From Ichthyophis bannanicus (taxonomy: Eukaryota; Chordata; Amphibia; Gymnophiona; Ichthyophiidae), in NCBI GenBank assembly GCA_033557465.1, contig CM066033.1:911116808-911180807 (forward strand): a DNA stretch of 64,000 nt, read 5' to 3'. The notes beneath the pieces are model-generated. The model made no database searches. It was not told the origin of the DNA and was given only the letters and a program-made list of their open reading frames with translations. Positions 56,050 through 64,000 of this stretch are shown one piece after another (the stretch's first letter is position 1; the number at the start of each line of letters is the position of its first letter). The position numbers and the translations under genes are program-made.

Positions 56050-56700
56050 CATATTAAGCAGACCTGAGCCAATTATCCCTTCAGAACTACCTGAAGTGCA
56101 AGCAGGATTCAGGAAAGGGTTATGAATGAGACATCATCACAGATGTGAGATGGATCCTTGAAAAGACAAAAAATACCAAAAGGATATCCATTTGTGCTTT
56201 ATTGACTACAGCAAGGCTTTTGAATGTGTAAACCATGAGAAACTCTGGACCACATTAAGAAGCCTGGGTATACCAGAATACCTGATAGTTCTCTTGCATA
56301 ACCTTTACATTGATCAAGAAGCAACAGTTTGAACGGAACAAGGAAAACAGAATGGGTAAATTCAGCAAAGGTGTACTCCAAGGCTGCATACTTTCCCCCT
56401 ACCTGTTTAATTTATATGCAGAACAAATCATCAGAGAAGCAGGACTGTATGAAGACAACAGAGGTGTGAAGATTGGTGTAAGACTCATCAACAACCTTCG
56501 CTATGCTGATGATACCACATTATTGGCTCAAAATGAAGACAATCTGAAACATTTGCTTCTCAAGATCAAGGAACATAGTCTTAAAATGGGCCTGCACCTT
56601 AATGAAAAGAAGACAAACATCAAGACAACTGGAAAAATCAATAAGCTCATCGTTGATGGACAACTGTAACCTACTTGGATCATCTATGAATAAAGAAACA
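56050..56700 (+). mobile_element. RTE-type LINE, reverse transcriptase
   Basis: Begins in SELPEVQAGFRKG, then RISICALLTTARLLNV (a decayed IYFCFIDYxKAFDCV with a shift). A clean frame follows at 56310-56669: GVLQGCILSPYLFNLYAEQI, INNLRYADDTTLLAQNED with the catalytic YADD at 56502-56513, then LGLHLNEKKT-type text. This is the RTE/BovB RT. The roughly 250 residues expected between the endonuclease and this block are missing, so a deletion accompanies the LTR insertion. Confidence 0.9.
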
Positions 56701-56739
56701 ACAAAGGCTTCCGGTTTGGCAATGAGCTGATCGGACGGG

Positions 56740-57760
56740 TCACGATCAGCTCTGGGCAACTTGCCCCGCAAAACGGCTATAAAACCCTTTAAAACCTTTT
56801 TCCACCACCTTCATCGACTCTTCCCTCACAGGGTATTAAGCCTCCAACGATGAAGAGACTTGCGGCCATCCCTGCCTAATCGGGGCAGACAACTCCATAT
56901 AATAGCGCGCCGGGGCGCGATCGGGCACTTCCCCCACCGCCATCATTAGCTTTTCCCTCACGGGGTATTGTGCCTTCAGAGGTAAAGGGACCTGTGGCCA
57001 TCCCTGCCCGATCGGAGAGGAAAACTGCATATATAAAAAGTGTGCTGGGGCACGATCAGGCATTTCCTCCACCGCCATCATCGGCTTTCCCCCCACGAGG
57101 TATTGTGCCTCCGGCGGTGAAGAGGCCTATGGCCATCCCTGCCCAATCGGGGCAGGCAACTATACTCAAAAGAGAGCATGATGGGGCGCAATCGGGTAAT
57201 CCCCCGCCGCCATCATCAGCTCTTCCCTCACGGGGTACTGAGCCTCCAGCGGTGAAGAGACCTGTGGCTGCCTCTGCCTGGCCGGGGCAGACACCAGCAC
57301 GAGAAAGAAAGCACACCGGGGCGTGATCGAGCACCTCCCCCACCGCTATTATCAGCTTTTCCCTTAGGGGGTATTGTACCTTCAGCGGAGAAAGGACCTG
57401 CGACCATCCTTGCCCGATCGGGGCAGGCAACGGCACACAAAAGACAGTGCGATCGAGCACTTCCTTCATCGCCATCATCAGCTCTCCCTTCACATGGTGA
57501 AGTGCCTCCAGCGGTGAGGGGACCTGCGGCCATCTCTGCCTGACCGGAGCGGATACCTGCACATAAAAGTAAACGCGCCAAGGCACGATCAGACATTTCT
57601 TCCACTGTCTTCTTCAACTTCCCCCCCCCCTGGGGTATTGTGCCTCTAGCGGCGAAGAGGACTGCGGCCTCCCTGCCCGGTCGGGGCAGGTAACAACACG
57701 CAAGAGACAGCACGCTGAGGCGAGGCTGCGATTGACGGGCCCGCGCTTGAGGGCCTTGCC
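56740..57760 (+). repeat. L1 5' monomer array, about 135-bp units
   Basis: The GATC landmark of each unit falls at 56744, 56919, 57054, 57190 (as AATC), 57325, 57451, 57587 and 57730. The spacing is mostly 135-136 bases. Each unit has CACGATCGGGCACTTCC, ACCGCCATCATCAGCT, CCCTCACGGGGTATTG and CGGTGAAGGGACCTG. Tandem 5' monomers act as promoters in several L1 families; the role here is inferred. Confidence 0.9.
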
Positions 57761-57966
57761 GGAGGGCTTCTTGGAGTGGCCTCTTAGGCGTTGCCCTTTA
57801 CCTAAAGACAATCGCAAACAGCGGTGTGTGCTGCGGATTAACCCTGACCAAATTTGCTGAAAAATACCCATACTCGCTGAGTGGGTCCTCTCCATATTTA
57901 CTGATCCTTACCAAAGGGGGTACTCACCTAGTACTGGAAGCAGTTTCCCTCCCGCCACGAAACCGA

Positions 57967-58792
57967 ATGGTGTCGAAAGCGCCACGAAGGGAGAAGCTGC
58001 GTGCCACGGAGGGGAAAATGGCGGAGGGAGCGCCAGCTAGCCCGAAATCTGGTGGCACTCCAGATCTGGTCACGGAGGTGAGTGCCGTGGTGGTTCAGGT
58101 GCTAGATACCCGATTCCAAGACCTGGCAGACCAGATACAGACTGTAAGCCAACGTTTTACTGACTTTACCGGGAGGCTAGACCAAGTAGAGACCCGAGTC
58201 TCAGATGTGGAGGACAACCCAGCACTCCCTGGCAGCTAAAGTGGAGGCCTTGGAGACTCTGGTAAAGCAGCAAGGTGACAAGCTGGACGAGCTTGAAAAC
58301 CGGGGGAGGCACAAGAACCTGCGCTTCATCTGGATACCGGAGAGTGTGGCGGATGGCGCCCTTTTCGGTTACTTGCAGACCTGGATTGAAAACCTGTTGC
58401 AAAACCAGGACGGTGATCCTGTAAAGTTGGAGCGCGTGCATAGACTTGGCCAGCGGAGGGAGCAGGCGAGACGACCACGAGCGGTTATTGCATGCTTTTT
58501 GGATTACCGACAAAAAGAAGCTGTGTTAAAAGCTGCCCGGAGTCGAAAGATGCGACAGCAGGATACGGAACCGATACTTGTGTTTCAAGACTACTCGGCC
58601 TTAGTTAGTCAGCAGCGCCGGGCCTTCTCGGGGGTCTGCACACAATTGCTGAACAAAGGAGTGCGATTCTCGCTGCTGTATCCTGCTCGGCTTCGAGTGG
58701 AGGTCCAGGGACAGACCAGCTATCTGACGACACCGGCAGCGGCTGCTGCTCTTCTGGAAACCCTGAATGCCCAGGCTGCTTCGCCCTCGTGA
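57967..58792 (+). pseudogene. L1-like ORF1 (RNA-binding protein), one frameshift
   Basis: ATG at 57967 (MVSKAPRREK). Heptad-rich coiled coil: LDTRFQDLADQIQTVSQRF through LDQVETRVSDVED, continuing after a one-base shift near 58215-58235 as LAAKVEALETLVKQQGDKLD. Then comes the RRM-like core ENRGRHKNLRFIWIPE (RRxNLRIxGIPE in L1). The C-terminal domain has LERVHRLGQRR, VIACFLDYRQKEAVLKAAR and YPARLRVE, with a stop at 58790. This is the ORF1p plan: trimerising coil, RRM, CTD. It would coat element RNA. The combined length of about 275 residues is normal. Confidence 0.88.
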
Positions 58793-60322
58793 ATCTTGGA
58801 TTGCCAATGGGAATGGCATTTGGATGTCTCGCTGACAGAGAGGGGCCCAAGGACCTGATGTAGCTCTGGACTATAGCAGCTAGTCTTTTTCTGATTTCAG
58901 TGTTGCACTGTTACTTTCTTGGTTTGTTTAAGCTGTAACTTGTTACATTTGGCCATATTGTGTCAACTGCTCCCTTGTTTAAACCATTTAGATGGCAACA
59001 TTGTTAAACTGTTACTATGTTTCAATTGTTTGGCTGAGCAACTGTGTGTGCAGTTTGCTACTGTTTGAGCTGGGTGAATGGTATATTTGTATGTGTGGCC
59101 AGGTGAAGGTCTGCTGCAGGCCCAGAGGGGGGGGGGTTTATAATATTGACAACGGTAATTATTTGTAAAGTCTTATTTGTGCTCCCTTCCCTCTTTTTTT
59201 TTTCCCTTCTTCATTTATACTGAGGAGAAGTATAGTGTAGGAGGGAGAACTGTGCTTTGCAAGTCCCTAATCTTTGTACGTCCGAAGGCGAGGAGCCGGG
59301 GGAGGTGGGCCATGGGTTAGACGGCTTGTTGCTAGTAGGAGGGAGGGTGATCATACTTACATATCCCGTTGGAATTAAGTGGCATTGGGTGGGCAGCCCT
59401 GGGAGGGGCAGACACTAGTGGGTGGAGCCCCTAGAGGGGCGCGAGGAGATCAATCTAGTAGTTCCTCGGTAGTCACCCTGGGGATTACATCTGTACGAGG
59501 GGATGCTGATAGATAGGTTAGGTTGAATGAGGTAGAAGAATGTGGAGGGGGTGTGTGTTATGGGCGTAAGCTTGAAATGAGCGGATGAGTGGGTTGTTTG
59601 TTATACCTATGACATTTTCTAGATGTTTAGTTTAATTCCTGTGGTGGCCTCTAGAGGCTTGACGGTGTCCCCCTATGCCATTTTGTGAATAATAAGGTGG
59701 CAGCCCTACCGAATCAAGGAGGGGTGTGTGGTATGGGTAGATTTAATATGGTGGTCTTAGAATATACTTCAGAGGTGAAATATGGTTATATTAATATCAG
59801 ATGGGGGGGGTGATATGGAGGGGAGGTGTAGGGCTCTAGACTTGGGAACAGAGGGGGTAGGAGACCTGGGGGACAAAAGTAAGTAGGGGTATTGGATGGG
59901 GGGAGGGGCCTGGTGGTACTAAGTCCCAATACCTAATGGAGTAGGTCAGGGAGTGCTGGGGCCCTAGGGAAGAGTGGAGAGGGGGAGTGGTGGGGAGTAC
60001 TGTAATTTTAATCTTGGGGTGGTTAAAAAGAGAATGGAATTCTATCAGATAGTTAGGTTCAATGTTGGATCCGTGGAAGTATGGAGCAGACCCGATTGCC
60101 ATAGGGAAGTTGTCCAGCCTGATGGGTGGACTTGATAGTTTAGGGGTGGGAGAGTGGAGGGGGGGTGGGGGGTGGGAGGGGGAGGGAGCTGAGGGGGTAG
60201 GATAGCACACACTTCACTGTTTACTTGTAGGTGGCTCTGCATTTTTTTTTTTGCTGGCTGTTAGGAGGGGGGGGGGGGCTCCAGGCTGGGGGAGCTCCTT
60301 TGTTATGTTTAGAGTTTTCTGC
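58793..60322 (+). other. 1.5-kb L1 inter-ORF region, non-coding
   Basis: No frame of note. T-rich at 58870-59220, then strongly G/purine-rich (59300-60240) with GGGG runs, ending in T10 and G11 runs at 60243-60285. Typical L1 inter-ORF spacers are far shorter. It may be an insertion or a lineage trait. I see no TIR, poly(A) or target duplication that settles it. Confidence 0.6.
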
Positions 60323-63140
60323 ATGCCTCTGAAGATTATTACCTGGAATGTCTGTGGGTTGGGGAATCCTATAAAGCGTTATAAAATCTTACAGGCCCTG
60401 GCCCGACAGCAGTGCGATGTTGCCCTACTTCAGGAAACGCACCAGACGGTAGAAGAACATAGTAAACTCCATAGAGGTTGGGTGGGGCAGGTATGGGGGG
60501 CTCCTGCGCGAGGGAAGAAAGGAGGAGTAGCAGTCCTGTTCCACAAAACGAGTCCGTTTTGCCTTGGAAAAGACTATCGTTGTGGAGGACGGGCGATTTC
60601 TTTTGCTGGCTAGTCGGCTAGAGGGGAAACCAGTGATTATCGGGAATCTTTACGGTCCTAATGTGATGGACCCTAGCTTTTACAATGGCCTGGCCTCCAA
60701 AATAGAGCAGCTCCCGGAATATCCGCTGCTTCTTGCCGAGGATTTTAATGTGGTTTTAGATGTGGACCTTGACACTTCTAGGGGAGGGGAGGCGAGAGAT
60801 AGGATCCCGACGACTCGGATGTTACAGCGGTTTCATAGTAGACTGGATTTGGTTGACCCCTGGCGCCTATTACATCCTTTGGAAAGGGATTTTACCCAGC
60901 AGTCCCGGGCACACGGCTCTAGTGCTCAAATTGATTATATCTTGGTGTCGGGGGGTTTGTTTGCTCATACGGGGGAGGTGCAGATTGGCCCACTAGAGAT
61001 ATCCGATCATGCGATGGTCCGAATGGAGCTGCACTGGGGGATAGACAATGCCCGGGCACGACTTTGGAGACTTCCCCTGGGGCTGTGTCAGGATGTTCGA
61101 TTTCAGCATTTTCTGAGGCAGCGATGGAGGGAATTTATGAATGATCACCAGTGCCATAGTGAGGATCCTGAGTTGGTTTGGGAGATGGCAAAAGTAGTGT
61201 TACGGGGCGATATCATTGGATTTGCAGCCCGGAAACGTCGGCTAATAGCAGAGCGAATAATTGGTTTAGAGCGACTGGTTAACAAGTTGCGCAAGCTCTG
61301 TGCGCGCTGTCCGATACCCGCAAATAAGAAAAAGCTTTGGGAAGCTCAGGTGGATCTCAATGAGCTGATACATCAGAGAGCCAAGAAATCTATCCTTTAT
61401 TATAGATATCAGCTACATTGTTACGGGAATAAGCCGGGGAAGTTGCTGGCCCGTTGTCTGAAGGGTCAACGGGGCTCCTTGTTAGTGGCAGCCATCCGAG
61501 ATGATCAAGGACAACTGCAACGGGAGTCCGTGGCAATCGCCCGGGTCTTTCGGGTTTTTTTTCAGGATTTATATAAGGCGCAACCTACATCCACCATGGA
61601 GCTAGGGGATTATTTGAAAGAGTTGGACTTACCGCAGCTTACTGTTGAACAGCGGGAGATGTTAGAGCAGCCTATAACCCCGCAAGAGGTGCACTCTGCG
61701 ATTTTGGCAGCTAACTGTAACAAAGCGCCTGGACCAGACGGTTTGGGGGCCGAGTTTTATAAACTTCTAGACGAATCCGTGAGCCCTGTCCTGGCGGAGA
61801 TCTTTAATAAGCGGGCGGAATAGGGGGCCTTTCGTTGGGGACATAATCATGCCCATCTTACGCTGATCCCTAAACCGGGTAAAGATCCTTTGCTAGTAGG
61901 ATCATATCGTCCTATATCCTTGCTTAATTTTGATATCAAATTAAATGCAAAAGTTTTGACAATGCGACTGGCAGCAGTTTTAGGGCATTTGGTGCATGAC
62001 TCGCAGGTGGGGTTTGTCAAGGGGCGCTATGCAGTTCGGAACCTGCGTAAGATCTTAGCTTCTTTGGAGTGGGTGCATGCTCATCGGTTACCATCCCTGC
62101 TTGTCAGCTTTGATGCGGAAAAGGCCTTTGACAGGGTGGACTGGCAATACCTACGTAACCTTCTCCCGCACTACGGATTGGGTGTTCAGTTTTGTAGAAT
62201 GGTGGAGAGTCTCTATGCCCAGCCAACAGCTGGGGTCTTGTGCAATGGGGTACTCTCTGAAGACTTTCCCTTGGAATGGGGTACGCGTCAGGGATGCCCC
62301 CTTTCCCCTTTATTGTTTGTCCTGTCACTTGACCCCTTGATACGGACCATCGAAGCCTCCCACGAGATACAGGGAGTGCGAATGGGCACCCAGATGTTCA
62401 AACTCTCCGACTTTGCGGATGATCTTTTGGTACACCTGCTTACCCCTGACCAGTCGCTGCCAAAGTTGTTGGAGGAGTTTATGAGATTTGGTGGCATTGC
62501 GGGGCTGCGGATCAACAAGGATAAATCTGAAGCCCTAGATGTCTCGGACCAACTGCGGGGGAGTTGGGTGGAAGACTTTCCTCTTAAGTGGGCGATTGAT
62601 GAATTTTTCTATCTCGGCATAGTGCTAACCCGTAATCCCCGGGTCCTTTATGTGCGTAACCTTGAGCGAACACTGCGACGGCTGCAGGTACAGTTGAAAG
62701 CCTGGGATCCCCTGCCTCTCTCCTTATCAGGGAGGATAGCGGCAGTTAAAATGGTGCTCCTACCGTGGCTGTTGTATTGGTTTCAGACATTGCCTGTTTG
62801 GTTATTGCGCCGAGATGTGCTCCGCTTTGAAGCTGCTATTAGATGTTTCCTGTGGAAGGGAGGGAAGGCGCATATTTCTTGGTCGCGGATGTTGGGGATG
62901 TGGCGTGATGGGGGGATGGGTCTTCCAGATCTTGTAGGTTATGCTCTGGCCTGCCAGGCTCGACATCTTGGAGATTGGTTGGGAGGGACAGATGTGTATA
63001 CGCCCTGGGCTTTGGAGGAGTACTTTGTGGCACCATTGACGTTGTTGGGAGTCTTACATGGGACGTATCAGACTCTCCCTAGTCAAGTAGTGTGGAGTGA
63101 GTTGATTGGTTCGGTTATCAAGACTTGGAAACGGAGCTAG
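60323..63140 (+). pseudogene. L1-like ORF2 (endonuclease-RT), one frameshift and one stop
   Basis: ATG at 60323 (MPLKIITWNVCGLGNP). The endonuclease has TWNVCGLG, LLQETHQ, LYGPN, AEDFNVVLD (Gly of GDFN replaced by Glu), SAQIDYILVS and SDHAMV. A one-base shift lies near 60560-60590. RT: NKAPGPDGLGAEFYK, then a lone TAG at 61821-61823. In the same frame follow RPISLLNFDIKLNAK, QVGFVKGR, FDAEKAFDRVDW with the first Asp, GTRQGCPLSPLLF and FADDLL with the Asp pair at 62418-62423. The C-terminal part WKGGKAHISW, MGLPDL continues to a stop at 63138. It nicks target DNA and primes reverse transcription. About 939 codons are present, some 300 short of typical. Confidence 0.93.
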
Positions 63141-64000
63141 CCACTGAACAGAATGGACGCCTGAATTTTTGCTCCCGTTGCTGCCCAAGAATCCTGAACA
63201 TATCCCGGTATTCCATTGAAGTTTGTACCCCCTACCTACATCAATAACACCGCAATACAGCTGGATGGCATCCCTGAAGCCTGCCCGGCTGGAATTTCCA
63301 CAGGGATCCGGCTCAGCAGCGAAACGATCCAAACCCGAAGTGGGTTCCCCGCAGAAAATGGCCGCGGGAGAGAAGGAGGGAGTGACTGCCGGTGGCCTAC
63401 GTGAAGTGCTACAGGAATTGAAATGCGTTAAAGAAATGATTGCAGCCAATTCTAGTTCACTGAACATGATTCAAGAAGACTTGCTGGAGGTAAAAGAGAA
63501 ACTCCTCACCATCACCACTCGACTTAATGCAGTTGAATTACAAACCCAGAAGCATGGCGTTGCATTAGAACAGCTGGGCCCTTTGGCCAAACGAGTCCGG
63601 CACATAGAAAATCTGATTGAAGATCAAAATAACCATTCCCGTAGAAATAATATCCGCCTTGTTGGAGTCCCTGAAGGCGCTGAAGGTACCGATCCGATTG
63701 GATTTCTGGAAAAAACCATACCGGAGATGCTGCAGCTTGTCTTTGCAAGGCCTTTTGAACTAGAACGGGCCCATCGAATCCCAACACACAAAGCTGAAAC
63801 CACACGCTACCCGCGCCCACTCATAATGAAGGTACTGAGATACCCACAGGTCCTACAGATCTTTCAAGCTGCACGGAAGGCCGGATCACTGCAAATCCAG
63901 GGACACAAAGTAGCACTTTATCCGGATTTGAGCAAGCAAACGGTAGATCGGAGAAAAGCGTTGCTGGCCTGTAGACCCATGCTACAAAGTGCACAGGCAA
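63141..64000 (+). mobile_element. Second L1-like LINE, 5' end, running off the window
   Basis: ORF2 of the first L1 breaks off at about 63125-63140. A new leader of about 130 bases then leads into an ORF1. The second copy therefore appears to be inserted into the first, in the same orientation, and is younger. Confidence 0.8.
63265..64000 (+). CDS. L1 ORF1 protein, open to window edge (3' partial)
   Basis: ATG at 63265 (MASLKPARLEFPQ) with no stop to base 64000, about 245 codons. A basic N terminus (AAKRSKPEVGSPQK) is followed by a heptad coiled coil from about residue 45 to 120 (LREVLQELKCVKEMI, LLEVKEKLLTITTRLNAVE). Then NHSRRNNIRLVGVPEG at about residue 124 is the ORF1p RRM hallmark. FELERAHRIPTH, RPLIMKVLRYPQVLQIFQAA and YPDLSKQTVDRRKAL follow, the RRM end and C-terminal domain. 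It binds element RNA in the ribonucleoprotein. An internal ATG at 63358 could be an alternative start. No lesion is visible, so the copy may be young. It is clearly a different subfamily from ORF1 at 57967. Confidence 0.9.
   Translation, partial: MASLKPARLEFPQGSGSAAKRSKPEVGSPQKMAAGEKEGVTAGGLREVLQELKCVKEMIAANSSSLNMIQEDLLEVKEKLLTITTRLNAVELQTQKHGVALEQLGPLAKRVRHIENLIEDQNNHSRRNNIRLVGVPEGAEGTDPIGFLEKTIPEMLQLVFARPFELERAHRIPTHKAETTRYPRPLIMKVLRYPQVLQIFQAARKAGSLQIQGHKVALYPDLSKQTVDRRKALLACRPMLQSAQA

Larger units (their letters stand above)
56735..63140 (+). mobile_element. L1-like LINE (L1/Tx1 group), near intact, 3'-truncated
   Basis: Contains a 5' monomer array, ORF1, an unusually long inter-ORF region and ORF2 through most of the RT/C-terminal domain. 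ORF2 stops at 63140, where a second L1 begins, so the last few hundred codons and the 3' UTR are lost. Only about three lesions are visible in the coding parts. The related element at 46743-53507 lies inverted. Confidence 0.92.

Noticed and set aside
59836..60210. Pro-rich minus-strand frame in the L1 spacer
   Set aside because: Produced by the G-rich strand bias of the spacer.
1..64000. CRISPR array, operons, bacterial promoters or ribosome sites
   Set aside because: No spaced direct repeats of that type. All tandem repeats are contiguous, and the content is eukaryotic retroelement DNA.

Overview
The window looks like nuclear DNA of a vertebrate, most likely an amphibian. No long host gene is visible. 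Almost everything recognisable is transposable-element DNA: DIRS tyrosine-recombinase retroelements, CR1, L2, L1/Tx1-like and RTE LINEs, an endogenous retroviral LTR, a 5S-rRNA-headed SINE, a MIR-like SINE, a Harbinger-type DNA transposon and MITEs. A repertoire this rich in DIRS and CR1 suits amphibians. The CR1 3' tails resemble ones I associate from memory with caecilians; I could not check this by search.

Layout. 1-3260 (minus): 5' half of a young DIRS element with a Gag-RT frame that stays open for 1001 codons to the window edge. 3271-4013 (minus): CR1 3' end. 4090-6990 (minus): L2-like LINE split by a 1.49-kb insertion carrying an unidentified coding remnant. 6930-7735 (plus): L2 5' piece. 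7.7-11.2 kb: mostly unassigned, with a GC/CpG-rich candidate promoter and first exon at 9.1-9.6 kb. 11.2-20.2 kb: a graveyard of L2, DIRS and CR1 pieces, all plus strand. 21819-25419: a 3.6-kb element with Harbinger-style TIRs and TAA target duplications, containing palindromic decamer satellite DNA. 27.47 kb: a possible host exon encoding a signal peptide. 28.1-30.0 kb: a 5S-derived SINE and two MITEs. 31805-43311: a complete but decayed DIRS element (inverted ends, gag, RT, RNase H, tyrosine recombinase, internal complementary region) split by an almost full CR1. 43.6-44.8 kb: long inverted arms that may be Penelope-like. 45.0-46.7 kb: L2 5' part with a MIR-like SINE. 46.7-53.5 kb (minus): decayed L1 with an L2 nested in it, ending at a 500-base assembly gap. 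54.0-56.7 kb: RTE LINE pieces around a retroviral LTR with a Lys-type primer binding site. 56.7-63.1 kb: a near-intact L1-like element with 5' monomers, ORF1 and ORF2. 63.1-64 kb: a second L1 whose ORF1 is open to the window end.

How the parts relate. The elements are parasites that sit inside one another rather than a pathway, and the nesting gives a relative insertion order. The LINEs supply the retroposition machinery that the SINEs and short tails would depend on; for example, the 5S SINE has an RTE-like tail and an RTE lies in the same window. The two least damaged coding units are the DIRS Gag-RT frame at 1-3004 and the L1s at 57.9-64 kb. The stretch from about 31 to 53 kb carries very many small indels and homopolymer runs, so part of its decay could be assembly error.
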